NCBI RefSeq assembly: GCF_036825875.1
Contig: NZ_DAISXK010000001.1
Location: 150,884 to 214,883 of the forward strand
Length of the DNA stretch: 64,000 nt
From: Paucihalobacter sp036825875
GTDB lineage: Bacteria > Bacteroidota > Bacteroidia > Flavobacteriales > Flavobacteriaceae
Direction: 5' to 3'
Notes under the pieces: generated by a model
Databases searched by the model: none
Told to the model about the DNA's origin: nothing
The model's input: only the letters and a program-made list of their open reading frames with translations
Program-made: the position numbers and the translations under genes
Part shown: one piece after another, positions 1-8,162 of the stretch
Layout of the letters: the number at the start of each line of letters is the position of its first letter
How positions within the stretch are numbered: position 1 is the first letter of the stretch

Positions 1-243
1 GAGGTGTTTTCAACGTTGCTTTATTTGCTGATGGGTTGGCTCATTATTTTCGATTTTAGTAACCTATCTGAAGCTATTGGACCAAATGGGATTTTGTGGC
101 TGTTTATTGGCGGACTTTCCTACACCATTGGGATTGTATTTTATGCCATTCAAAAAATTCCTTACAACCATGTGATTTGGCATTTGTTTGTTTTAGGCGG
201 TGCGCTGGGGCACTTCTTTATGATTTACCTTTTTGTTGTTTAA
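1..243 (+). CDS. Hemolysin III / PAQR-family membrane protein, C-terminal part
   Basis: This is the 3' end of a gene whose start lies before the window; the frame is open from base 1 to a TAA at 241-243. The roughly 80 visible residues form three hydrophobic segments with short loops. The segment GIVFYAIQK followed by HVIWHLFVLGG matches the last two conserved helices of the hemolysin III / adiponectin-receptor-like family (TrhA, YqfA), whose histidine in HxxWHxFV lies in the metal-site region. Proteins of this family sit in the cytoplasmic membrane; their bacterial role is poorly settled and the name does not imply haemolysis. The family call is fairly firm, the function is not. Confidence 0.8.
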   Translation, partial: EVFSTLLYLLMGWLIIFDFSNLSEAIGPNGILWLFIGGLSYTIGIVFYAIQKIPYNHVIWHLFVLGGALGHFFMIYLFVV

Positions 244-257
244 AACTAAAAGTCAAT

Positions 258-689
258 TTATGCGTCCTGAAGCACGTCTTCAAAGTCTTCAAAAAAATGT
301 TCGAACTTGGGCATGGTTTCGTTAAAAAACAGCATGACTTCTTGCCAGGTATTTTTGTTGTGAATTGAAACCTTTATGTCTAAAGTCACGTATATACGTG
401 AAATTTCTTTGCCGTTTTCTAAGATATAAGTGTCGTCAAAAATAGCATTTGGCACATAATCGGCAATAAGAATGGTTTTAAGTGATTCTAGTTTTTCCCA
501 GTATTTAATACGTTGTTCCAAATCGCCTTCTACATCTAAGGCTACCATGGCACTTTTCGTATCGAAATGAAATTTAAAGGATAGATCTTTAATTTTGGTG
601 TTGTATAGCAGCCACTTCCGAGGAAAAGATTTCCCGTAACTAATCCAAAATTCCTGCTTTATGCGTTTTGATTCTTCTTTGCTAAACAT
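258..689 (-). CDS. DUF4268 domain-containing protein
   Basis: A 143-residue cytoplasmic protein with no signal peptide or membrane segment. The pattern of aromatic residues (EFWISYGKSFPRKW near the N-terminus, EFEHFFEDFEDVL-like acidic end) and its length fit the short DUF4268 proteins common in Flavobacteriaceae. DUF4268 domains resemble the C-terminal part of some nuclease or restriction-associated proteins, but a catalytic motif is not visible here and no function should be inferred. It is the last gene of a three-gene minus-strand operon: its ATG lies two bases after the stop of the ZIP transporter gene. Confidence is good for the family and low for any role. Confidence 0.75.
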   Translation of the reverse strand: MFSKEESKRIKQEFWISYGKSFPRKWLLYNTKIKDLSFKFHFDTKSAMVALDVEGDLEQRIKYWEKLESLKTILIADYVPNAIFDDTYILENGKEISRIYVTLDIKVSIHNKNTWQEVMLFFNETMPKFEHFFEDFEDVLQDA

Positions 690-691
690 AT

Positions 692-1372
692 TTACAAGAA
701 ATAGGCTATCAAAACCCCTAGGAATATGGATAGCAACTTCGAGAAATTAAACTTGTGGCCTTCGCTACTTTCAAATAATATAATGGTAGAGATATGAAGA
801 AAAATTCCAATAACAATAGCGTTAATATAGCTGAGATATGGTGCCAAACCTTCAAAAAAGTAAGACACAAAGGTTCCTAAAGGTGTCATGATGGCAAAAA
901 TCACCAAAAAGGAGGTTGTTTTAAAAAAAGAAAAGCCAGATTTGATGAGAAACGCAGTTATAAGAATGGCAATTGGAATTTTATGAATTAAAACCCCATA
1001 AACCATGGTATTGTGCTGGTGTAAAGGAAAACCTTCCAAAAAACTGTGTATACTTAAACTTATAAATAACAACCAAGGGAAATTGCTGTGTTTAGTGTGA
1101 ATATGTAAATGGCCGTGTTCCGCACCTTTTGATAAACTCTCTAAAAATATTTGTATAAAAATACCGAGCATAATAAAAACACCTGTTGTTTTTCCTTCGA
1201 GGTGGTGGTAGACTTCAGGCAATAAATTAAACAAGGTGAGCGATAATAAAAAGGCACCACTAAACGAAAGTAGTAGTTTGGTGCTCCATTGAGATATCGT
1301 ACTTTTCTTTTTTGTAAGCAACACGATACTTGCGCCAAACACAACTGCCAATATGGGAAGTAGGTAACTCAT
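692..1372 (-). CDS. ZIP family divalent metal transporter
   Basis: A 226-residue polytopic membrane protein with about seven to eight hydrophobic segments. A histidine-rich cytoplasmic loop (HGHLHIHTKH) precedes the conserved helix containing HSFLEG and the following helix containing HKIP, which together form the metal pathway in ZIP (SLC39-type) transporters. It probably imports zinc or a similar divalent cation across the inner membrane. Its ATG shares one base with the stop codon of the upstream methyltransferase (TAATG), so the two are translationally coupled. The metal specificity cannot be read from the sequence; no metal-responsive operator was recognised. Confidence 0.88.
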   Translation of the reverse strand: MSYLLPILAVVFGASIVLLTKKKSTISQWSTKLLLSFSGAFLLSLTLFNLLPEVYHHLEGKTTGVFIMLGIFIQIFLESLSKGAEHGHLHIHTKHSNFPWLLFISLSIHSFLEGFPLHQHNTMVYGVLIHKIPIAILITAFLIKSGFSFFKTTSFLVIFAIMTPLGTFVSYFFEGLAPYLSYINAIVIGIFLHISTIILFESSEGHKFNFSKLLSIFLGVLIAYFL

Positions 1373-2103
1373 TATTTAAAAATCATGATTAATCTTTCGG
1401 ATTGGTTAGGATAAAAACGGTTGAGTTTGTAATCGCCAAAAACATCAAAAAGTGAAATGTTTAACTCCTCGAAAAGTACTTCAAAATCTTTCAACGTAAA
1501 GGCTTTTACCCGTTCGGTAAATGAAAAGTCTTCACCTTTATCAGAGAATTTTATGTCTTTTATAATATAACCATCTTCGGTAGAGCGACTGATTTCAAAG
1601 TTGACGTTATTTATACTTTTTATGTCATTTGGCACCAAGTTGTTGATAACCTGGTTGACATTCATAAAATCGATAACCCCAAAACCAGTTTCGTTAAAAT
1701 TTTGCTGAATGGCGCTCAAAGTTTTGGCATTATCATCTTCATTTTCAAAATATCCAAAACTGGTGAATAAATTAAAAACTGCATCAAACTGTTCTTTATA
1801 AGGCACGCTCATGTCGTGTACCTCAAACTTCAAACTTTCGGTTTCAAATTGTTTCGCATGAGCAATACTTTCTTCCGATAAATCTAATCCTGTAACCTTA
1901 TAACCAAGAGAATTTAGGTAAATAGAATGCCGTCCTTTTCCGCAGGCCAAATCAAGAATACTGCCCTGTTCAGGAAGGTTGAGATAATTGGTGAGATTAT
2001 CCATGAATGCACTAGCTTCAGCGTGATTTCTATCGTGGTAAAGCATATGATAGTATGGCGTATTAAACCACGAAGCGTACCAATTGGATTGTTGTTTTGT
2101 CAT
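1372..2103 (-). CDS. Class I SAM-dependent methyltransferase
   Basis: A 243-residue Rossmann-fold methyltransferase. Motif I reads ILDLACGKGRHS, with the motif II acidic residue in GLDLSEE, and no signal peptide. I chose the ATG at 2103 (MTKQQSNWYASWFN) rather than the longer frame from 2148, because the longer start would lie upstream of the predicted promoter box at 2123-2130 and the shorter product begins as relatives do. Substrate is unknown; the closest recognisable group is the small-molecule or protein methyltransferase 25/11 type. It is the first gene of the operon with the ZIP transporter and the DUF4268 gene. Confidence 0.85.
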   Translation of the reverse strand: MTKQQSNWYASWFNTPYYHMLYHDRNHAEASAFMDNLTNYLNLPEQGSILDLACGKGRHSIYLNSLGYKVTGLDLSEESIAHAKQFETESLKFEVHDMSVPYKEQFDAVFNLFTSFGYFENEDDNAKTLSAIQQNFNETGFGVIDFMNVNQVINNLVPNDIKSINNVNFEISRSTEDGYIIKDIKFSDKGEDFSFTERVKAFTLKDFEVLFEELNISLFDVFGDYKLNRFYPNQSERLIMIFK

Positions 2104-2120
2104 TAATAAGTTAATGTGGC

Positions 2121-2143
2121 TGCAAAAATACTGTATTTTTGCA
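2121..2143. promoter_or_regulatory. Symmetric divergent promoter (two back-to-back -7 boxes)
   Basis: A perfect inverted repeat with 10-base arms and a 3-base centre. The right arm holds TATTTTTG on the plus strand (2134-2141) and the left arm holds the identical box on the minus strand (2130-2123). TAnnTTTG is the established Bacteroidota -7 element, so one palindrome should drive the rRNA methyltransferase gene rightward and the methyltransferase-ZIP operon leftward. Each ATG lies about 20 bases from its box. Confidence 0.7.
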
Positions 2144-2161
2144 ATCAATTAGTTGAAAGGT

Positions 2162-3316
2162 ATGGACAATAATTTTAAAATGGTAGCCAAAACGCTCTTT
2201 GGTTTTGAAGAATTATTAGCAAAGGAACTTACGCAGTTAGGTGCTGTAAATGTAAGTGAAGGTGTTAGAAATGTGCAGTTTGAAGGCGATAAAGGTTTTA
2301 TGTACAAGGCTAATATGGCTTTGCGAACTGCTATTAAAATTTTAATGCCTATCGACAGTTTTAAAATTAAAGACGAACAGGATTTATACGATAAGGTATA
2401 CGCCATGAATTGGGAACCGTATTTAAAACCAACGGGTACTTTGGCTATTGACGCGACTGTGCATTCAGCACAGTTTACGCATTCTCAATATATCGCCTTA
2501 AAGACTAAAGATGCTATTGTTGATAAGTTTAGAAACACGACAGGCACCAGACCTAATATTGATTTGAGGTTTCCAGATTTGAAACTCAACGTGCATATTG
2601 ATGGACAAATGTGTACCATTTCCTTAGATACTTCAGGTGAATCATTGCACAAACGCGGTTATAAAATCGCAACCAATATTGCACCCATTAATGAAGTTTT
2701 GGCGGCAGGTTTGGTTATGTTAAGCGGTTGGGATGGCCAATCAGATTTTATGGATCCGATGTGTGGTAGTGGTACTATTTTGATTGAAGCCGCTATGATT
2801 GCCTGTAATATTCCACCTAACTTAATGCGAAATGAATTTGCCTTTGAACGCTGGCAAAATTGGGATGTGGAATTGTTCGAAACCATTGAAACTTCTTTGC
2901 TTAATAAAACCAGAGATTTTCACCATAAAATAACTGGTTATGACAAATCACCATCGGCGGTTCAAAAAGCTATTGAGAATGTCCAAAATGCACATCTAGA
3001 AGAGTTTATTACTGTAAAACACGAAGATTTCTTTAAAACTCAAAAAGGTGGTGATAACAAGTTACACATGGTTTTTAATCCGCCTTACGGGGAGCGATTG
3101 GATATTGACTTAGAACAATTTTACGCCGATTTGGGCACAACCTTAAAACACGGTTATCCCAACACCAATGCGTGGTTTATAACTTCAAATCTGGAAGCCT
3201 TAAAGCATGTAGGCTTAAGACCGTCACGAAAAATAAAAGTAATGAACGCCAAATTAGAAGCACGTCTTGTTAAATACGAAATGTACGAAGGCAGCCGAAA
3301 AGCGAAAAAGCAATAG
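2162..3316 (+). CDS. rlmL: THUMP-domain rRNA large-subunit guanine-N2 methyltransferase (RlmL-type)
   Basis: A 384-residue RNA methyltransferase. Residues about 45-160 form the THUMP RNA-binding domain, followed by a class I methyltransferase domain with motif I MDPMCGSGTILIEA and the N6/N2-methylase motif NPPYGERL. It is expected to methylate N2 of a guanine in 23S rRNA (G2445 in E. coli numbering). It matches only the RlmL half of the E. coli RlmKL fusion; the RlmK half is missing, as is usual outside gammaproteobacteria. The ATG at 2162 was chosen over an in-frame TTG at 2153; translation then starts 20 bases after the -7 box. Confidence 0.9.
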   Translation: MDNNFKMVAKTLFGFEELLAKELTQLGAVNVSEGVRNVQFEGDKGFMYKANMALRTAIKILMPIDSFKIKDEQDLYDKVYAMNWEPYLKPTGTLAIDATVHSAQFTHSQYIALKTKDAIVDKFRNTTGTRPNIDLRFPDLKLNVHIDGQMCTISLDTSGESLHKRGYKIATNIAPINEVLAAGLVMLSGWDGQSDFMDPMCGSGTILIEAAMIACNIPPNLMRNEFAFERWQNWDVELFETIETSLLNKTRDFHHKITGYDKSPSAVQKAIENVQNAHLEEFITVKHEDFFKTQKGGDNKLHMVFNPPYGERLDIDLEQFYADLGTTLKHGYPNTNAWFITSNLEALKHVGLRPSRKIKVMNAKLEARLVKYEMYEGSRKAKKQ

Positions 3317-3423
3317 TTATTTTTTGTGACGCGATCCGCGATCCTTGTCTTTAATTTTTTAGGTTGGGTTTTAAAACAATTGTTCAACCAAAAGATCAAG
3401 AGTGTATAAAACTATTGTTTTCA

Positions 3424-3966
3424 TCAACTTAATACAGCCTTATTATAGCGCTCTTTAAGAATTTTACTGTGATGGTTAACGTGATGCGCCGTCCACATAA
3501 TAATTTCACGTAGTGGCATTTTTCCCATAAGCGGATGTGGTACAACTAAATTATTTAAGTTTGAATCTGAAATCTTCATGGTTTTATACTGCAGTTTTTT
3601 ATGTTCCATCTGCAGACGCGTAAGAATATAAGGTTTATCGCTAAGCGGCGGAATTTTCATATTACGTGAAGCCTTAAAAGTAACCCCTTGTGCGGCCTCT
3701 AAACGTTCCTGATAGCGTTTAATAATGGTATCGAAGTCACGCAATTCCCGATTCGAGGTGCCGAATTTATACTTTAAAATAAATTTAGGAAGACATAAAG
3801 CATCATTCAACTTTTTTATACTTTGAAGTAAATGCAGAGCTTGCTGACCCGTGGTCCATTTGCCTTTCGGACCCTTTGTCCACAAATCGTTAGGTTGATT
3901 TTCTAAAAAAGTAATAAGTGCTTGGTGACTGTCCTCTAACAGTTGAACAATGTCCTCTTTTGTCAT
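3424..3966 (-). CDS. DinB-like (YfiT/DUF664-type) four-helix protein
   Basis: A 180-residue helical protein starting at MTKEDIVQLLEDSH (ATG at 3966; the longer frame adds a hydrophobic stretch with no support). The C-terminal MWTAHHVNHHSKIL carries the histidines that, with one near residue 45 (QQALHLL), make up the metal-binding triad of the DinB/YfiT superfamily. Members act as thiol-dependent metalloenzymes or have no known activity. It stands alone between convergent rlmL and the DUF6048 gene. The superfamily call is good; the substrate is unknown. Confidence 0.8.
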   Translation of the reverse strand: MTKEDIVQLLEDSHQALITFLENQPNDLWTKGPKGKWTTGQQALHLLQSIKKLNDALCLPKFILKYKFGTSNRELRDFDTIIKRYQERLEAAQGVTFKASRNMKIPPLSDKPYILTRLQMEHKKLQYKTMKISDSNLNNLVVPHPLMGKMPLREIIMWTAHHVNHHSKILKERYNKAVLS

Positions 3967-4026
3967 AAAAACTGGTTTGCTTAAAATTAGCAAATATTCA
4001 AATATCAAAAAAGCGAAAAAAGAAGG

Positions 4027-4737
4027 TTACTTATCTTTTTTATAAATAGGAATCAAATATGAGATGGTATAACCAAATCCTGCACCAATACGACTGTTAT
4101 CGAAAGTTCTATTAAAACTAGGGATAAATAAATTATCAAAATTATCTGGTGTAGTTTCAGTTACCAATACTTTGAGTTGGACGTTAAAGCCAATATATAA
4201 ATTGGTCACCACTTGAACTTTAACACCGAGAACGATTTCCGTCCAGATCGCCGTAAGGTCGTTAAATGATATGGTTTCTGGACTACTGAATTGTTCATTC
4301 CAAAATTGGTTATTGACGTCATAAATGGTGAAACTATTAAGATCTTGTGAAAAGGCGGCAGCACCAATTCTAAAACCACCATAAAGCATATTTTCCATAT
4401 CTAACCAATTCTGGTAAAAATTGTAATCTACGCCGGCGCGCAAATAACTTCCTGAAGTCGTAGTGTTTAAAAAATCAGTTGTTGTAATTTTTTCTTCAAC
4501 ACCTATTTCGCCAGCTATATACAATTTTTTGGTAAGTCTGTAATCGCCATTAATTTCAAAACCAGTATAGTCGGAATCGTAAAAGGAGCGCGCCAATTTA
4601 TGTGCATCGCCACCAAGGCGCAAACCATACTTTTCTCTGAATTTAGGGATACTATCGTTAGACGAGCTGTCTTGTGCAAATGCCACAGCGCTCATCCAAA
4701 AAAAACAACTACTAATGAAATAGAGTAATATGCGCAT
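4027..4737 (-). CDS. DUF6048 family outer-membrane barrel-like protein
   Basis: A 236-residue exported protein: an N-terminal signal peptide ending around AVAFAQ, then alternating amphipathic strands with many aromatic and glycine residues ending in YTISYLIPIY, as in small outer-membrane beta barrels. Length and neighbourhood match DUF6048, which in Flavobacteriaceae follows DUF6452 and rlmD. Its ATG overlaps the end of the DUF6452 gene by 26 bases, so the pair is co-transcribed. No function is known for the family. Confidence 0.78.
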   Translation of the reverse strand: MRILLYFISSCFFWMSAVAFAQDSSSNDSIPKFREKYGLRLGGDAHKLARSFYDSDYTGFEINGDYRLTKKLYIAGEIGVEEKITTTDFLNTTTSGSYLRAGVDYNFYQNWLDMENMLYGGFRIGAAAFSQDLNSFTIYDVNNQFWNEQFSSPETISFNDLTAIWTEIVLGVKVQVVTNLYIGFNVQLKVLVTETTPDNFDNLFIPSFNRTFDNSRIGAGFGYTISYLIPIYKKDK

Positions 4738-5242
4738 TGTTTTCGTTTTCTACGTTATCGGTGTTAAGTTGTTCGGCTAGAATCCAAATACTATCATCAT
4801 TTTCAGAGTTAATTCCAATAGAATTAAAAATGCTTTTAAATCCGCATGCTCTGGAAACAAATACAAATTCGGGTAAATACGTAATCGTTATAATATCGGT
4901 ATTTGATGCGGTTTCAGGATTATCATCCGTGTCAAAATCGGCATCCCGTATAAATTTATAGCGTGATGTGTTGGTCACACCTTCAGCAATTATTCGTAAT
5001 GGTAATGAGACCTCATTGGTATTGGTTCGCGAAATAAGCGTGTTAATATCGTTGCCATTTTCATCAATGCCAATAACGGTAAGTTGTCGTACTGCCTTGC
5101 TGTTTTCTAAATTATTTATATCGTTAAATTCAATAATTAAACGGGGCGTTGTGGGTGTTGACTCGGCGCAAATATCATCGCGCTCGCAATTCCAAAGGGC
5201 AAACACTAGAATAAGTAGGACAATAGATTTTTTACTGAACAT
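4712..5242 (-). CDS. DUF6452 family lipoprotein
   Basis: A 176-residue predicted lipoprotein: a short hydrophobic leader followed by the lipobox-like LWNC, with the lipidated cysteine followed by charged residues (ERDD), which favours surface or outer-membrane sorting in Bacteroidota. The remainder is a beta-rich domain with conserved cysteines (ICAES and RACGF). It matches DUF6452 in size and position. It starts one base after the rlmD stop, overlaps DUF6048 downstream, and so forms one operon with both. Role unknown; co-conservation with DUF6048 suggests an envelope pair. Confidence 0.8.
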   Translation of the reverse strand: MFSKKSIVLLILVFALWNCERDDICAESTPTTPRLIIEFNDINNLENSKAVRQLTVIGIDENGNDINTLISRTNTNEVSLPLRIIAEGVTNTSRYKFIRDADFDTDDNPETASNTDIITITYLPEFVFVSRACGFKSIFNSIGINSENDDSIWILAEQLNTDNVENENNAHITLFH

Positions 5243-5243
5243 G

Positions 5244-6662
5244 TTAAGTCGTTTGTCTTCTGGTTAAAAGTACAACATTTTCTACGTGATGTGTTTGCGG
5301 AAACATATCAACAGGCTGAACCTTTTCAATTTTGTAAAAATCATTCATGAGCGCAATATCTCTTGCTTGCGTGGCGCTATTACAACTCACATAAACGATT
5401 CTATCTGGCATAATATTTAAAATTTGTTGTACCACATCTTTGTGCATACCATCTCTCGGCGGATCGGTAATAATAACCTCAGGCTTGCCATGATGGTTTA
5501 TAAACGATTCGTTAAATACCGATTTCATGTCGCCAACATAAAACTCAACGTTGCTAATGCCATTTAATTGTGCATTGGCTTTGGCAGCCTCAATGGCATC
5601 TGGTACGGCTTCCACACCAATTACTTTTTTAGCTTTTTTAGCTACGAATTGAGCGATAGTGCCAGCACCAGTATACAAATCGTAAACCAGTTCGTCACCG
5701 CTTAAATTGGCAAAATCTCTCGTGACTTTATACAACTCGTAAGCCTGTTGCGAATTGGTTTGATAGAAAGATTTGGCATTAATTTTAAATTGCAAACCTT
5801 CCATTTCTTCAAAAATATGGTCTTGACCTTTATAGCAAATGATCTCTTGGTCGTAAAGTGTGTCGTTAGCTTTGGAATTGATAACGTACAAAAGCGAAGT
5901 TATTTCAGGAAATTGTGCATGCACAAAATCGAGTAATTTTTCTCGATTGTTTTGATCTTCCTTAAAAAACTGAATTAACACCATAACGTCACCAGTAGAA
6001 GACGTTCTAATCATTAAAGTTCGCAGAAATCCGGTTTGTTGCCTGGTATTAAAAAACTCTAGGTTATTTTCAACGGCAAATTGCTTAACGGCGTTTCTTA
6101 TAGCGTTTGAAGGATCGGCTTGTAGCCAACATTTTTTAATATCTAGAATTTTATCCCACATGCCAGGAATGTGAAAACCTAGGGCGTTTCTGTCTACTAA
6201 ATCACCATCCGATTGAAATTCATCTACAGTTAACCATCGACTATCTGAAAATGAAAACTCCATTTTATTTCTGTAAAAATAAGGTGATTCGCAGCTTAAA
6301 ATGGGTAAGGTTTCATCCCAGTCTAAATGGCCAATGCGTATTAAATTGTTTTCTACTTCTTTCTGTTTGTATTCAAGTTGAAATGTATAATCCATATGCT
6401 GCCATTTACATCCACCACAAACACCAAAATGTTGGCATTCTGGCTTGGTACGCTTTGCTGAATAGGTATGGAAGTTGATGGCCTTACCTTCGTAATACGA
6501 ACTGCGCTTTTTTAAGGTTTGAATATCAACCACATCACCGGGAATAGCATTTGATAAAAAAATGACTCTACCATCTGGAGATTTCGCAACAGACTTACCT
6601 TTTGCGCCAGCATCAATGACTTCTACATGTGTAAAAACTAGGTTTTTTTGTTTTCTTGACAT
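5244..6662 (-). CDS. rlmD: 23S rRNA (uracil-C5)-methyltransferase RlmD
   Basis: A 472-residue enzyme. The N-terminal TRAM domain is followed by the iron-sulfur cysteines of the family (CQHFGVCGGCKW, with a further cysteine in DIKKCW), then the SAM-binding motif VYDLYTGAGTIAQF, DPPRDG, and the catalytic-cysteine motif YVSCNS. It methylates C5 of a uracil in 23S rRNA (U1939 in E. coli). The ATG at 6662 (MSRKQKN) was chosen over a longer frame to 6728 because a perfect -7 box ends four bases upstream of this ATG. It heads the operon with DUF6452 and DUF6048. RlmD versus a related RumA/RlmCD-type specificity is inferred from the family. Confidence 0.92.
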   Translation of the reverse strand: MSRKQKNLVFTHVEVIDAGAKGKSVAKSPDGRVIFLSNAIPGDVVDIQTLKKRSSYYEGKAINFHTYSAKRTKPECQHFGVCGGCKWQHMDYTFQLEYKQKEVENNLIRIGHLDWDETLPILSCESPYFYRNKMEFSFSDSRWLTVDEFQSDGDLVDRNALGFHIPGMWDKILDIKKCWLQADPSNAIRNAVKQFAVENNLEFFNTRQQTGFLRTLMIRTSSTGDVMVLIQFFKEDQNNREKLLDFVHAQFPEITSLLYVINSKANDTLYDQEIICYKGQDHIFEEMEGLQFKINAKSFYQTNSQQAYELYKVTRDFANLSGDELVYDLYTGAGTIAQFVAKKAKKVIGVEAVPDAIEAAKANAQLNGISNVEFYVGDMKSVFNESFINHHGKPEVIITDPPRDGMHKDVVQQILNIMPDRIVYVSCNSATQARDIALMNDFYKIEKVQPVDMFPQTHHVENVVLLTRRQTT

Positions 6663-6666
6663 GGCG

Positions 6667-6674
6667 CAAAAATA
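6667..6674 (-). promoter_or_regulatory. -7 box of rlmD promoter
   Basis: TATTTTTG read on the minus strand, an exact TAnnTTTG match, ending four bases before the rlmD ATG at 6662. At the usual spacing transcription would begin at or next to the start codon. Confidence 0.6.
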
Positions 6675-6795
6675 GTATAAATTGAAGCCAATTATGCTAA
6701 ATTTCGTTGAAGATTTAGTAATTTGCAATTCGTTATAAACGGATGATTTCTCTCCAAAAGAAGGAATTGCTATTTAATGACAAAATTATTTTATT

Positions 6796-8076
6796 ATGAT
6801 TCAATTAGAATCCATTTCATCGCAAGAGGCGATGAACCTCGAAGACCAATACGGTGCTCACAACTATCATCCGCTTCCTGTAGTTTTAACCAAAGGTGAA
6901 GGCGTTTATGTTTGGGACGTAGAAGGCAAGAAATATTACGATTTCTTATCGGCTTATTCGTCTTTAAACCAAGGTCATGGACATCCAAAAATTGTAAATG
7001 CATTAATTGAACAAGCGCAACGATTAACACTTACGTCTAGGGCGTTCTACAATGATGTGCTTGGTAAATATGAAGAATTTACGACACAATATTTTAATTT
7101 CGACAAATTACTGCCCATGAATACTGGTGCAGAAGCGGTGGAAACTGCTATTAAGATTTGTCGTAGATGGGCCTATGAAGTAAAAGGTATTGATGAAAAT
7201 CAAGCCAAAATAATAGTTTGTAACAACAACTTTCACGGTCGTACTACAACAATAATTTCATTTTCGAATGATGCCAATGCTAAAAGAAACTTTGGTCCTT
7301 ACACCGAAGGTTTTTTAAACATTCCTTATAACGATATCGATGCTTTAGAAACTGTCTTATCCAAACACAGCGATATTGCTGGATTTTTAGTGGAACCCAT
7401 ACAAGGTGAAGCAGGAGTGATGGTGCCAGATGAAGGTTATTTAATGAAAGCCAAAGCATTATGTACTCAATATAACGTTTTATTTTTGGCTGATGAAGTA
7501 CAAACTGGTATCGCCAGAACTGGCCGACTTTTAGCAACCTGCGGTAATTGTACTTGCGAGCAAAAAGATTGTTCTGGAACGCCTGACATAAAACCAGATA
7601 TCCTTATTTTGGGAAAAGCTTTAAGTGGTGGTTTGTATCCTGTGTCGGCGGTGTTGGCAAATAATGACATTATGAATGTGATAAAGCCCGGGAGTCACGG
7701 AAGTACTTTTGGAGGAAACCCCATTGCTGCTGCGGTTGCGATGGCTGCTTTGGAAGTGGTGAACGATGAACATTTGGCTGAAAACGCCGAGCGACTTGGT
7801 ATTATTTTTAGAGATGAATTAAATACATACATCAAACAAAGTACCATCGTTAAACTTGTACGTGGTAAAGGTTTGCTAAACGCCATTGTAATCAATGAAC
7901 ACGAACAAAGCGATACAGCTTGGAATATCTGCCTAAAACTTCGCGACAATGGTTTATTGGCCAAACCAACGCATGGCAATATTATCCGTTTTGCGCCGCC
8001 TTTGGTAATGACCGAAGAACAATTGAGAGATTGTGTTGCCATTATAATCAAAACCTTGAAAACTTTTGAAGATTAA
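6796..8076 (+). CDS. rocD: Ornithine--oxo-acid aminotransferase
   Basis: A 426-residue class III PLP aminotransferase that converts ornithine and 2-oxoglutarate to glutamate semialdehyde and glutamate. Diagnostic stretches are the N-terminal YGAHNYHPLPVVL, MNTGAEAVETAIK (phosphate cup), LADEVQTGIARTG with the cofactor aspartate, and the Schiff-base lysine K274 in LILGKALSGG. Unusually, residues 249-259 contain five cysteines in an insert (CGNCTCEQKDC) just before the catalytic lysine strand. The frame is intact across it. The gene is monocistronic with a strong terminator; the ATG follows conserved family length. Confidence 0.95.
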   Translation: MIQLESISSQEAMNLEDQYGAHNYHPLPVVLTKGEGVYVWDVEGKKYYDFLSAYSSLNQGHGHPKIVNALIEQAQRLTLTSRAFYNDVLGKYEEFTTQYFNFDKLLPMNTGAEAVETAIKICRRWAYEVKGIDENQAKIIVCNNNFHGRTTTIISFSNDANAKRNFGPYTEGFLNIPYNDIDALETVLSKHSDIAGFLVEPIQGEAGVMVPDEGYLMKAKALCTQYNVLFLADEVQTGIARTGRLLATCGNCTCEQKDCSGTPDIKPDILILGKALSGGLYPVSAVLANNDIMNVIKPGSHGSTFGGNPIAAAVAMAALEVVNDEHLAENAERLGIIFRDELNTYIKQSTIVKLVRGKGLLNAIVINEHEQSDTAWNICLKLRDNGLLAKPTHGNIIRFAPPLVMTEEQLRDCVAIIIKTLKTFED

Positions 8077-8108
8077 TTTGGCTTAAACACATAAGATTTT
8101 TAAAATTT

Positions 8109-8142
8109 AAAACCTCGCGACTGGCTCGTGAGGTTTTTTTAT
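8109..8142 (+). terminator. Rho-independent terminator of rocD
   Basis: A 10-base-pair stem (8111-8120 with 8126-8135, one G-T pair) with a 5-base loop, followed by seven T. The convergent sulfurtransferase gene ends at 8163 and may use it in reverse with a weaker U-tract. Confidence 0.85.
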
Positions 8143-8162
8143 TAGAGTAATATCAGCGATGT

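Noticed and set aside
7501..7580. Possible frameshift in rocD creating the cysteine cluster
   Set aside because: The reading frame stays open and both flanks match the family in the same frame, so the insert is in-frame.
7695..8051. 118-codon open frame antisense to rocD
   Set aside because: Shadow of a strongly conserved aminotransferase; no independent start signal or domain.
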